From: Prolixibacteraceae bacterium
GTDB taxonomy: Bacteria > Bacteroidota > Bacteroidia > Bacteroidales > Prolixibacteraceae
Length of the DNA: 54,565 bases
Direction: 5' to 3'
Assembly (NCBI GenBank): GCA_947475715.1
Contig: CANJNY010000019.1
Span: forward strand, 1 to 54,565
A program made the translations under genes and the position numbers. This document shows positions 26,693 to 35,494 of this stretch, piece by piece. How positions within the stretch are numbered: position 1 is the stretch's first letter; each line of letters begins with the position of its first letter. Below the pieces are notes generated by a model that worked only from the letters and a program-made list of their open reading frames with translations, searched no databases and was not told the origin of the DNA.

Positions 26693-28465
26693 ATGTTGAA
26701 ATCAGAAACAATGACAACTATTTTAGTTAAATTATGGCAACATATACATGCTGAAAAGCGATATAAATTTATGCTGTTATTAGGATTAACATTAATAAGC
26801 TCATTGGCCGAAGTAATAAGTCTGAGTGCCGTTATTCCATTTATTGGAATAATTACCGATCCTGAGAAGGTTTTAAAATCACCTTTAGTTGTAAGTTTTG
26901 CATTCTCTTTAGGTATTAAAACATCCTCAGAATTAATAATACCCATAGCTATTGTATTCGCAATAACTGGTTTCGTGGCTGGTGCTCTTAGATTACTCTT
27001 ACTTAAAATAAGTATCAGACTTGGCAACGCCACAGGAGCGGATTTGAGTATTGAAGTTTATCGACGTACACTTTACCAGCCCTATAGTGTGCATGTATTA
27101 CGAAGTAGCAGTGAAATTATTAGTGGTATAACCCAAAAAATTGGCACTGTTTCTACTGTAATTTTTTCAGTAGTTAATATCTTGACTTCATTAGTTTTGT
27201 TTACATCAATAATGGCTACCCTTTTGATCTTCGATCCAATTGTTGCCTTTACCGCAATAGTTATTTTTGGTACGGCATACGTCATAATCGGTTGGCAAGC
27301 CAGTAAAAAATTAGAGCAAAACAGCCTTCAGATTGCCAGAGGACAAACTCAACTTATTAAAGCACTTCAGGAGGGTCTTGGAGCAATACGGGATGTCTTA
27401 CTTGATGGTAAACAAGCTGTTTATTGCGCCATATATCGTAAATCTATTATTCAACTTCAGAAAGCCAGTGGCGAAAATATTTATATAAATCATGCCCCAC
27501 GTTTTGCCATGGAATCTTTAGGTATTGTAATGATAGCCATCTTTGTTTTGGTTCTAAGTAAAAGCTCCGGGGGTATTGCAAGTGAAATTCCTATGCTTGG
27601 AATGCTAGCCCTAGGGGCTCAACGTCTGTTGCCTATTTTGCAACAAATGTATATGAGCTGGTCATCAGTTCTGGGGAGCAAAGGAACTTTAATTGATGTA
27701 TTAATTTTACTCGATCAGCCCTTATCATCCGAAGTGGACCAACCAGATCCAGTGCCGCTAAGATTGAGAAATGAAATATGTTTTAAGGAAATTTATTTTC
27801 GATATAAACAAAGTAACCCATGGGTTCTTGAAGAAATAAATCTGACAATTCCCAAAGGATCCAGAATCGGACTTGTAGGAAGCACAGGAAGCGGGAAAAG
27901 CACGATGCTTGATTTGTTAATGGGGCTACTTGAACCTATCCAAGGAAAAATCCTTATTGATGGAATTAAATTAACGAACGAAAATCAACGTGCCTGGCAA
28001 GGAACAATTTCTCATGTACCTCAGAGTATATTTTTAGCCGACACAACCATTTCTCAGAATATCGCGCTTGGAATACCTGTTGAACAAATAGATATGAAAC
28101 GCGTACATTTAGCCGCAACTCAAGCGCGGCTGGCCGATTTTATCGAAAGTCGTCCGGAAGGATATAATGTTATGGTAGGAGAACGTGGCGTTCGACTAAG
28201 TGGAGGCCAGCGACAACGTATTGGCATCGCGCGTGCACTTTATAAACAGGCCAATGTATTAGTTTTTGACGAAGCAACCAGTTCTCTCGATAATGAAACG
28301 GAACAATCTGTAATGCAGGCAATCGAAGGTCTCAGTAATGATCTGACAATATTTATAGTTGCCCATCGTTTAACTACTCTTAAGATTTGTGATAAAATTA
28401 TTAAATTAGAAAACGGCAAAATAGATTCACAACTAACTTACGATCAATTAATTAATGAAAATTGA
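26693..28465 (+). CDS. ABC half-transporter, permease plus ATPase (MsbA/PglK-like)
   Basis: The 590-residue protein has a six-helix membrane domain (about 25-330) and a nucleotide-binding domain (about 360-590): Walker A GSTGSGKST at 396-404, signature LSGGQ at 502-506, Walker B VLVFDE at 522-527 and the switch His at 558. This single-chain half-transporter architecture, acting as a homodimer, is that of lipid flippases such as MsbA and the lipid-linked oligosaccharide flippase PglK. Position at the head of a second set of glycan genes favours a PglK-like role. Two ATGs (26693, 26711) are possible starts. It is followed by a decayed gene. Confidence 0.92.
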   Translation: MLKSETMTTILVKLWQHIHAEKRYKFMLLLGLTLISSLAEVISLSAVIPFIGIITDPEKVLKSPLVVSFAFSLGIKTSSELIIPIAIVFAITGFVAGALRLLLLKISIRLGNATGADLSIEVYRRTLYQPYSVHVLRSSSEIISGITQKIGTVSTVIFSVVNILTSLVLFTSIMATLLIFDPIVAFTAIVIFGTAYVIIGWQASKKLEQNSLQIARGQTQLIKALQEGLGAIRDVLLDGKQAVYCAIYRKSIIQLQKASGENIYINHAPRFAMESLGIVMIAIFVLVLSKSSGGIASEIPMLGMLALGAQRLLPILQQMYMSWSSVLGSKGTLIDVLILLDQPLSSEVDQPDPVPLRLRNEICFKEIYFRYKQSNPWVLEEINLTIPKGSRIGLVGSTGSGKSTMLDLLMGLLEPIQGKILIDGIKLTNENQRAWQGTISHVPQSIFLADTTISQNIALGIPVEQIDMKRVHLAATQARLADFIESRPEGYNVMVGERGVRLSGGQRQRIGIARALYKQANVLVFDEATSSLDNETEQSVMQAIEGLSNDLTIFIVAHRLTTLKICDKIIKLENGKIDSQLTYDQLINEN

Positions 28466-28515
28466 ATTGCGAATGGTTACTTTTTATAACGATGATTGTT
28501 AAAATAAAACTTAGT

Positions 28516-29046
28516 ATGGATGTTAGAGTAGTTGCAATTTATTTACCATAATTTCCTCCAATACCAGAGAGAATGATCAGTGGTGGGGAAAAGGGTTCAC
28601 CGAGTGGACAAATGTAAGAAAAGCTGTGCCACTGTTTACAGGACATAATCAGCCAAGGGTGCCAGCCGATTTAGATTATTATGATCTACGTCTGCCCGAA
28701 ATCAGAAAAGCTCAAGCGGATTTAGCTAAAGAGTATGGGATTGAGGGTTTTTGTTATTGGCACTATTGGCTTGGCCATGGTAAAAGGCTATTAGATAATC
28801 CATTTAACGAAGTGGTTACAAGTGGTGAACCTGAATTTCCATTTTGTTTGGCATGGGCAAACCACGATAGGAAGATACAGAGCGTTGTTTGCCAAGATTG
28901 CAAATAAGGAGCGTGAAACAAATATTGTAATACTACGTTCCTGGAACGAGTGGGGTGAAGGGAATTATATGGAACCAGATCTTAAATTTGGCCGCAGCAA
29001 TTTGGAGGCTCTGAAGGAGAAGATTAATAATGCGGCTAACAAATAA
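28516..29046 (+). pseudogene. Decayed WbsX-like (GH99-like) gene
   Basis: The N-terminal part reads MDVRVVAIYLP, then a TAA replaces the Gln expected in the YLPQFHP motif. A frameshift follows after PIPE, and the reading resumes as NDQWWGKGFTEWTNVRKA and continues through LPEIRKAQADLAKEYGIEGFCYWHYW, all typical of WbsX proteins. After FCLAWANH the reading jumps to LFAKIANKERE...SWNEWGEGNYMEPDLK, the C-terminal end of the family. About 200 central residues are missing, judging from the usual length of around 350-380. A nonsense codon, a frameshift and a large deletion make this a clear relic. WbsX proteins are glycan-locus enzymes with a GH99-like barrel. Confidence 0.9.
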
Positions 29047-29147
29047 ACTATCGGGAAAGCGAACATAAGTAATTCATTTCATAAAAACAGAGGTTTAGCA
29101 GTTAGAATGATTGCAAGGAGACAATACTAGTTTACTACACATTAATA

Positions 29148-30323
29148 ATGAATAAGGCAATGAATGTACTCTATGACCATCAGATATTTACCATGCAAAA
29201 ATATGGTGGAGTATCAAGATATTTCACTGAGATTATATCGCACATTCGGGAAAACGTAAAGATTGATATCGCTATAAAATATTCAAATAACGCATATTTA
29301 ACTAACTTAAAGCTTAAACCCGAAATTGAAAAATTGGTCAATCCTTATGAAAAATTCTTACCTAATATAAATTTCAGAGGTAAGCGCAAGCTATTCAACC
29401 TGCTAAGTCGGCTTAAATCATATAAAAGTACCGATCCCAACATCTTCAATAAAAATTTGTCAATCGAACAATTGAAAAGTCAGGATTTCGACATTTTTCA
29501 TCCAACTTACTATGATAACTACTTTTTGGAACATATAGGTCATAAACCCTTTGTTCTAACCATTTACGATATGATTCATGAATTGTATCCGGAAATGATA
29601 AATGATCCTGAACTTTGCCAGAGAAAAGCTATTCTTGCAAAAAAAGCCTCACACATTATTGCAATTTCAGATCAAACAAAAAAAGATATTATAGAAATAC
29701 TGGGTATACCCGAAAATAAGATAAGTGTTATTTATCTTGCCAACTCAATTCAAGAAAATTTCATTAAACTCGAATTACCGAAAAATTATTTGCTATTTGT
29801 AGGTGAAAGAGGATTTTACAAAAATTTTCTATTTTTTGCCTCCTCAATTGCACCTCTGCTAAAAAAGGATTCAACCTTAATGATAATCTGTACTGGTCGA
29901 AATTTCAATCAAACTGAATTAAATTATTTAAGTCGTGAAAATATTCAAAATAGATTTTTATATAAGGAGAGTAATGATCGTGAATTATTTCAATTGTATA
30001 AAAATGCAAAAGCCTTTATTTTCCCCTCACACTACGAAGGTTTTGGATTACCCATTCTCGAGGCATTTAAAGCCGGCTGTCCTATGATTTTAAGTAATTC
30101 CAGTTGCTTTAGGGAAATAGCCGGTGATGCTGCAACTTATTTTTCGCCAACAAACTCCAATGAACTTATAACAGCCGTTGAAACCATGTTACAAAAGAAT
30201 GACTTCAGAAATATATTAGTACAAAAAGGATATGAACGGGAAAAATATTTTTCCTGGGAGAAATCAGCAAAAGAAACTGCTGAGTTATACCGTAAAGTAA
30301 TTGAGGAATTCAATAATTCTTAA
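29148..30323 (+). CDS. Glycosyltransferase family 4
   Basis: The 391-residue GT-B protein has a VLYDHQIFTMQKYGGVSRYF acceptor-domain start, the YDMIHELYPEM segment and a donor domain with GERGFYKNF and PSHYEGFGLPILEAF. This layout is common among mannosyl- and rhamnosyltransferases. The start may be ATG 29148 or ATG 29160 (residue 5). It precedes gmd, so transfer of a GDP-mannose-derived sugar is plausible but unproven. Confidence 0.87.
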   Translation: MNKAMNVLYDHQIFTMQKYGGVSRYFTEIISHIRENVKIDIAIKYSNNAYLTNLKLKPEIEKLVNPYEKFLPNINFRGKRKLFNLLSRLKSYKSTDPNIFNKNLSIEQLKSQDFDIFHPTYYDNYFLEHIGHKPFVLTIYDMIHELYPEMINDPELCQRKAILAKKASHIIAISDQTKKDIIEILGIPENKISVIYLANSIQENFIKLELPKNYLLFVGERGFYKNFLFFASSIAPLLKKDSTLMIICTGRNFNQTELNYLSRENIQNRFLYKESNDRELFQLYKNAKAFIFPSHYEGFGLPILEAFKAGCPMILSNSSCFREIAGDAATYFSPTNSNELITAVETMLQKNDFRNILVQKGYEREKYFSWEKSAKETAELYRKVIEEFNNS

Positions 30324-30415
30324 AATTAGTTTAATATTTGAGAAAAAAGGGAAAACTAAAACGAATAGATCCACAACATAAAACTTAAAGAAAACTCAAC
30401 TTAAAAGAAATAAAA

Positions 30416-31468
30416 ATGAAAAGGGCATTGATTACAGGTATTACAGGCCAGGACGGCGCCTATCTGGCAGACTTTCTTTTGAAGAAGGGCTACAAAGTTT
30501 ATGGCACATTCCGAAGAGTTTCGACTCCCAATTTCTGGAGGTTACAATACCTTAATATTTTTGATAAAATTGAACTTATATCGGTTGACTTACTGGACAG
30601 TTTTTCAATTATTGAATCCATTAAAATTTCCAGACCTAATGAGATATACAATTTAGCGGCACAAAGTTTTGTAGGAGCCTCTTTCGAACAACCCATAGCT
30701 TCGGGGGAAATTACAGGATTAGGGGTCACCAAAATTCTTGAGGCTATACGAAATATAGCTCCTGACGTAAGGTTTTATCAGGCATCGTCGAGCGAGATAT
30801 TTGGCGACAACACTTTTAGTGAACAATCTGAAACTACACATTTTAATCCGTCCAGTCCCTATGCCGCTGCTAAACTATATGCCCATAACATGGTAAAGAT
30901 TTATCGTAATGGCTATGGATTGTATGCTTGTAATGGAATTCTTTTTAATCACGAAAGCCCCTTGCGGGGATTAGAATTTGTAACACGAAAAATTACAAAT
31001 TCCGTAGCAAAGATTCGATTAGGATTAGAAAATAATTTGGAATTAGGCAATCTGGATTCCCGGCGCGACTGGGGATATGCACCCGAATACGTTGAAGCCA
31101 TGTGGCTAATGTTACAACAGGACAAACCTGATGATTATGTTATTGCCACAAATGAAACCCATTCAATAAAAGAATTTTTAAACATTGCCTTTGATTTTAT
31201 CGGCCTTAACTGGGAAAACTATATCTCTGTGAATGAAAAATTTATTCGACCGGTTGATGTTCGGCACCTTAAAGGTAATTACACCAAAAGTTCTGAAAAT
31301 TTAGGCTGGAAACCCAATATACATTTTAAAGATCTGGTCGAAATCATGGTAAAATCAGACCTTGAACGATGGATCAAATGGCAAAAAGGAGAACATTTTG
31401 CATGGGATGCCTGGAACTATCCCAACGAAAAAAGAATTTTATCGCGTAAATTAAAGCTGGAACGTTAA
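30416..31468 (+). CDS. gmd: GDP-mannose 4,6-dehydratase
   Basis: The 350-residue extended SDR has GITGQDG at 8-14, the SSSEIFG segment with catalytic Ser/Glu at 124-130, YAAAK at 149-153 and NHESPLRG...FVTRKI at 178-192, the last being specific for GMD (usually NHESPRRG). It converts GDP-mannose to GDP-4-keto-6-deoxymannose, the precursor of GDP-fucose, GDP-rhamnose, GDP-perosamine and GDP-6-deoxytalose. No obvious GDP-fucose synthase is in the window; the SDRs at 4882 and 45042 or the transaminases are the only candidates for the next step. Spacers of about 90 bp flank it. Confidence 0.94.
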   Translation: MKRALITGITGQDGAYLADFLLKKGYKVYGTFRRVSTPNFWRLQYLNIFDKIELISVDLLDSFSIIESIKISRPNEIYNLAAQSFVGASFEQPIASGEITGLGVTKILEAIRNIAPDVRFYQASSSEIFGDNTFSEQSETTHFNPSSPYAAAKLYAHNMVKIYRNGYGLYACNGILFNHESPLRGLEFVTRKITNSVAKIRLGLENNLELGNLDSRRDWGYAPEYVEAMWLMLQQDKPDDYVIATNETHSIKEFLNIAFDFIGLNWENYISVNEKFIRPVDVRHLKGNYTKSSENLGWKPNIHFKDLVEIMVKSDLERWIKWQKGEHFAWDAWNYPNEKRILSRKLKLER

Positions 31469-31560
31469 GAAATAAAACTAATTTAAGTCCTTTTGCAGAT
31501 CTTCATTGAGATCAGTAATTTAGGAACCTCCATTCGCTCACGTCCTAATATATAATAAAA

Positions 31561-32391
31561 ATGATTTGTAATATTTGCAATCAAAAAACAACTGAAATTT
31601 TCTCTGCTAAACTGCTCCAAAAACATATTGTAAAATACTATCAGTGTAAAACTTGCAGCTTTATTCAGACCGAGAAACCCTATTGGCTCAATGAGGCCTA
31701 TAGCGAGGCTATTGCCGATTTGGATGTTGGTTATGTATATAGAAACATAACATTTTCGAAAATCACCTCTGAAATAATCAAGGAATCCTTCGAACCAACT
31801 GGTAGCTTTTTGGACTATGGAGGAGGATATGGGATGTTCGTTCGACTGATGAGAGACAACGGATTTAAGTTTTTCAGAGAGGATTTGTATTGTCCAAACA
31901 TTTTTTCAAAACACTTTGACATTGAGGATATACCCAACAACCAACACTTTGAATTAATCACATCTTTCGAGGTATTTGAGCATTTGGAAAACCCGATATC
32001 CGAAATTAAAAAAATGTTTAATTACGCTGAATCAATTCTATTTTCTACAGATCTTCAACCTAAACAAAACTTCACCAGTGCCGCGGATTGGTGGTATTTC
32101 CTGCCAGAAACAGGACAACACATCTCCTTTTACACGAAAAAGTCCTTAGAAGTAATTGCAGAGCAATTAAATTGTCACTTTTACACAAACAACGGGAGTT
32201 TACATTTGCTTTCAAAAAAGAAATTCAAAAAAAATCCGCTTATTATTCGTAAATATGATTTAATACGAAAAATTTTAAAATACAGAAAAGCCAATCCGCC
32301 AGGTTTATTGCAATCAGACTTTGAAATGCTAAGAAACAACTTAATTAACCCTGAATACACTGCCAATAAAATTAACGATCTGCTACCTTAG
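31561..32391 (+). CDS. SAM-dependent methyltransferase with N-terminal zinc ribbon
   Basis: This 276-residue protein begins with a four-cysteine ribbon (C3, C6, C29, C32) followed by a class I methyltransferase core with FLDYGGGYG at 83-91 and the SFEVFEHLENP post-motif helix. The zinc-ribbon plus methyltransferase order recalls sugar C-methyltransferases of the NovU/TylC3 type, but those also carry a large C-terminal domain absent here. It probably modifies a sugar or nucleotide sugar. It follows gmd after 92 bp. Confidence 0.8.
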   Translation: MICNICNQKTTEIFSAKLLQKHIVKYYQCKTCSFIQTEKPYWLNEAYSEAIADLDVGYVYRNITFSKITSEIIKESFEPTGSFLDYGGGYGMFVRLMRDNGFKFFREDLYCPNIFSKHFDIEDIPNNQHFELITSFEVFEHLENPISEIKKMFNYAESILFSTDLQPKQNFTSAADWWYFLPETGQHISFYTKKSLEVIAEQLNCHFYTNNGSLHLLSKKKFKKNPLIIRKYDLIRKILKYRKANPPGLLQSDFEMLRNNLINPEYTANKINDLLP

Positions 32392-32458
32392 AATCTCAAA
32401 AATCTCAGGCTCTCAGATCTTCCCTTTGATTAGTTGAATCGTTACAAATTAAAAGAGA

Positions 32459-32474
32459 TTCCGGATTTCCGGAA
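32459..32474. repeat. Small inverted repeat in spacer
   Basis: TTCCGG and CCGGAA flank ATTT, giving a 6-bp stem with a 4-base loop in the 142-bp spacer before the WbqC gene. No T-run follows, so a terminator is not supported; function unknown. Confidence 0.5.
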
Positions 32475-32533
32475 GAAATGATTGGACTAATCAGAACTAA
32501 TCTATAATGGAAAAGCAATAGCGAAAATCAGCT

Positions 32534-33223
32534 ATGAAAAAGGTTTTAATTACTCAGTCGAATTACATTCCCTGGAAGGGTTATTTTGATGCTATTGCTA
32601 TTGCAGATGAATTTGTTGTTTATGATGACATGCAATATACCCGTCGGGATTGGCGCAATAGAAATCTGATCAAAACAAAGAATGGTCTTGAATGGCTAAC
32701 GATTCCGGTTGAGGTTAAAGGAAAATATTTTCAAAAGATACGGGATACTAAAATCAGTGATCCTAAGTGGGCAATAAAGCATTGGTCAATCATTTCCCAA
32801 AATTACGCAAAAGCCAAATACTTCAATGAATTTAAAGAAGAATTTGAGGAGGCTTACCTTAACAATCAAAGAATTTATCTAAGTGAAATAAATTTGGATT
32901 TTATTTTACTCATAAATAGAATTCTTAAAATAAAGACTAAAATACGTACATCGTACGAATTTAATCCAAGTGATCACAAAACAGGAAGATTGGTCGATAT
33001 CTGTCAAAAACTAGGCGCTAGCGATTATTATACTGGTCCTGCAGCAAAGAATTACATGGATGAAAACCTTTTTTCACTAAAGGGCATTAAGATAAATTAT
33101 ATGGATTATTCTAATTATCCTGAATATCCCCAGTTATTTGCAACCTTTGAACATAGCGTTTCAGTCCTTGATCTGATTTTCAATGCTGGACCTAATTCCA
33201 GGAAATTCCTGAAAAATGTATAA
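32534..33223 (+). CDS. WbqC-family protein
   Basis: This 229-residue protein has the WbqC family pattern: a start with LITQSNYIPWKGYFDAIAIAD, then FVVYDDMQYTRRDWRNRN (about 28-45) and a GPAAKNYMD stretch near 176-184. The family is found in enterobacterial and Bacteroidota O-antigen clusters; its biochemical role is not settled as far as I know. It directly abuts the methyltransferase at 33224 (no spacer) and is grouped with a PglD-like acyltransferase and a WecE-type transaminase, so a role in modifying an amino sugar is a reasonable inference. Confidence 0.9.
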   Translation: MKKVLITQSNYIPWKGYFDAIAIADEFVVYDDMQYTRRDWRNRNLIKTKNGLEWLTIPVEVKGKYFQKIRDTKISDPKWAIKHWSIISQNYAKAKYFNEFKEEFEEAYLNNQRIYLSEINLDFILLINRILKIKTKIRTSYEFNPSDHKTGRLVDICQKLGASDYYTGPAAKNYMDENLFSLKGIKINYMDYSNYPEYPQLFATFEHSVSVLDLIFNAGPNSRKFLKNV

Positions 33224-33853
33224 ATGGAGAAAAAAATTGCTATCCTGAGCGGAGTTGAAAAGTATTATGCCAAAAAACTTAAAGAATTTGGTGCTACATC
33301 CAAGGGGGTGGATTGGAATTCTGAAGAATCACAAAAATTGCGTTTTGATAAGCTGGTTAATATTATTAATAAAAATTCATCCTTTTCATTATTAGATTAT
33401 GGATGTGGTTTTGGCGCAATGTATCCCTATTTGAAAAATATATTTGGTAATAATTTTGCATTTACAGGGTTTGATATTTCAATTCAGATGATCAATGAAG
33501 CATTGATTCTACACAATGAACCGAATGCGAAATGGATAAATAATATTAACGAAGCGACCAGGGTTGACTATGTAATAGCTAGTGGAATATTTAATGTGAG
33601 ATTAGATCATACGAAGGAGGATTGGGAAGAATACATTTTAGAAACCTTAATACAATTAAATTCTTTATCAATTAAAGGATTTGCATTTAATATGCTTACC
33701 AGCTACTCTGATAAAGAATTTATGAAAAATCATCTTTATTATGCTAATCCTGCCACATTTTTTGACTTCTGCAAAAGAAATTTCTCAAAGTACGTAGTTC
33801 TGCGTCATGATTATCCCCTCTATGAATTTACGATTGAAGTTAAAAAAGATTAG
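33224..33853 (+). CDS. Class I SAM-dependent methyltransferase
   Basis: This 209-residue protein has LLDYGCGFG at 56-64 (motif I), GFDIS near 85-89 and an ASGIFNVR segment in the post-II region. It starts on the base after the WbqC stop, so the two are tightly coupled, and ends four bases before the next ATG. The combination WbqC plus this small methyltransferase plus a PglD-like enzyme suggests a conserved amino-sugar module. Acceptor unknown. Confidence 0.85.
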   Translation: MEKKIAILSGVEKYYAKKLKEFGATSKGVDWNSEESQKLRFDKLVNIINKNSSFSLLDYGCGFGAMYPYLKNIFGNNFAFTGFDISIQMINEALILHNEPNAKWINNINEATRVDYVIASGIFNVRLDHTKEDWEEYILETLIQLNSLSIKGFAFNMLTSYSDKEFMKNHLYYANPATFFDFCKRNFSKYVVLRHDYPLYEFTIEVKKD

Positions 33854-33857
33854 CACG

Positions 33858-34517
33858 ATGAAAAAAATTATTGTCTTTGGAACCGGAGACATCGCACAAC
33901 TTGCTAACTACTACTTTAAAACGGACAGCGATCTGGAAATAGTTGCTTTTACTGTTAATCAGTCTTATATAAAAGACTCCGTATTTGAAGGTATTCCGGT
34001 AATCCCTTTCGAAAATATTGAACATCTGTTTTCACCCTCCGAATATGAAATGTTTATTGCTTTGAGCTATTCAAAAATGAATGCCATTAGAGAAATAAAA
34101 TATAATGAAGCAAAAGCTAAAGGCTATTCTCTTGTTTCCTATATAAGTAGCAAGTGTACCTATTTGTCAAATTACCCTTGTGGGGATAATTGTTTCATTT
34201 TGGAAGATAACACAATTCAGCCATTTGTTAGAATTGGAAATAATGTTACCCTCTGGAGTGGAAATCATATTGGACACCATTCAATAATCCACGATCATAA
34301 TTTTTTGAGCTCCCATGTTGTTGTATCAGGGCATTGTGAGATTAAATCGAATTGTTTTATGGGAGTAAATTCCACATTACACAATAATATAACGCTTAAA
34401 AAAGGAACCCTTGTAGGGGCCGGAGCCATTATCAGTAAAAACACTATAGAAAATGGTGTATACATTGCTCCGAAATCTGGAATCTTCAAATTAAACAGTG
34501 GACAAATTAAATTCTGA
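33858..34517 (+). CDS. PglD-like sugar acyltransferase (left-handed beta-helix)
   Basis: The ATG at 33858 (MKKIIVFGTGDIAQLA) is chosen over an in-frame upstream ATG at 33807 because it begins directly with the PglD-type nucleotide-binding segment (GTGDIA). The 219-residue protein then has hexapeptide repeats from about residue 95 (IGNNVTLWSG, IIHDHNFLSSH, VSGHCEIKSNCFMG, LVGAGAII). The histidines in the GHHSIIHDH region are placed like the catalytic His of PglD. PglD-type enzymes N-acetylate UDP-4-amino sugars; the WecE-like transaminase two genes downstream could provide the amino sugar. Confidence 0.85.
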   Translation: MKKIIVFGTGDIAQLANYYFKTDSDLEIVAFTVNQSYIKDSVFEGIPVIPFENIEHLFSPSEYEMFIALSYSKMNAIREIKYNEAKAKGYSLVSYISSKCTYLSNYPCGDNCFILEDNTIQPFVRIGNNVTLWSGNHIGHHSIIHDHNFLSSHVVVSGHCEIKSNCFMGVNSTLHNNITLKKGTLVGAGAIISKNTIENGVYIAPKSGIFKLNSGQIKF

Positions 34518-34520
34518 AAA

Positions 34521-35423
34521 ATGCCACAGTGGAATAAACTAGGAGAGATTTTTATCGTAAATAATCCCAATAGCGAATTAACAAATTATGCCTCGAATCC
34601 TTTACCCGTACATTTAAGGGAAAATATTTATCGGATTTTTTATAGTGGCCGAAACTCAGAAAATAGATCCTCTATTGGATTTGCAGATCTCGACATTGAA
34701 AATGGTCGCATTATTTCCTATCCAAAGGAGCCTGTATTAAAATACGGGGGCGAAAATACCTTTTATTCAGATGGAATAAGTTTAGGCAATAAAATTGAGA
34801 TACAAAACAAATCGTATATCCTTTTTATGGGATGGCAACGTTTTAAGGATAAGCATTGGAGAGGAGAAATTGGTAAGTTAGAGTTGATAGGTAATGATAA
34901 GCTGAAAATCTGCTCTGAAAATCCAATAATAAGTATTGACAAAGAAGATGAAATTAGTTTATCCTATCCATTTATTACATTTCATGATAACCAATATAAA
35001 ATGTGGTATGGAAGTACAATAAAATGGGATTCTGAAGGGCAGGAAATGATTCATGTTATAAAATATGCAACTTCTAAAGATTCTATAACCTGGCAAAAGC
35101 ACGGAATCGCAGTGCCTTATGAATTAGGAATAGCGCAGGCTTTTTCTAGACCGAGTGTTATTATTGATGATTTTGGTTTCCATATATGGTATTCTTATAG
35201 GGGTGGAAATGGTATGAAATATAGGATTGGATATGCATTCTCATCAAACGGAATAAATTGGGTGCGGCAACATAATCATACGGGAATAGATGTTTCTGAA
35301 AATGGTTGGGACAGCCAAATGATTTGTTATCCGGCTGTATTTGACCATAACGGCAAACGCTATATGCTTTACAATGGGAACGATTATGGAAAAACCGGAT
35401 TTGGATTAGCCATCTTAGAATAA
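34521..35423 (+). CDS. Five-bladed beta-propeller protein (GH43/GH32-like), function unknown
   Basis: The 300-residue protein shows repeated short blades such as YRIFYSGRN, YILFMGWQRF, YKMWYGST, FHIWYSYRG and YMLYNGNDYG, each ending a beta-sheet. These are the typical marks of the GH43/GH32/GH130-like five-bladed propeller. No signal peptide is visible, so it is probably cytoplasmic. Proteins of this kind are frequently found inside Bacteroidota and proteobacterial O-antigen loci, where they may act as glycosyl or acyl transferases rather than hydrolases. It lies between the PglD-like acyltransferase and wecE. Confidence 0.75.
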   Translation: MPQWNKLGEIFIVNNPNSELTNYASNPLPVHLRENIYRIFYSGRNSENRSSIGFADLDIENGRIISYPKEPVLKYGGENTFYSDGISLGNKIEIQNKSYILFMGWQRFKDKHWRGEIGKLELIGNDKLKICSENPIISIDKEDEISLSYPFITFHDNQYKMWYGSTIKWDSEGQEMIHVIKYATSKDSITWQKHGIAVPYELGIAQAFSRPSVIIDDFGFHIWYSYRGGNGMKYRIGYAFSSNGINWVRQHNHTGIDVSENGWDSQMICYPAVFDHNGKRYMLYNGNDYGKTGFGLAILE

Positions 35424-35494
35424 AAACAATAAGCGTTATATTTTAAATTCATCTTACTTATGCCAAGTCATACATTGATAAAAGTTAAGAATCT

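Noticed and set aside
26665-27033. Long antisense frame under the start of the ABC transporter gene
   Set aside because: The plus-strand frame has clear ABC transporter features; the antisense peptide is low in recognisable structure.
28822-29046. Open frame considered as a small gene
   Set aside because: It is the C-terminal end of a WbsX-like protein; the start lies within the other fragment of the same relic.
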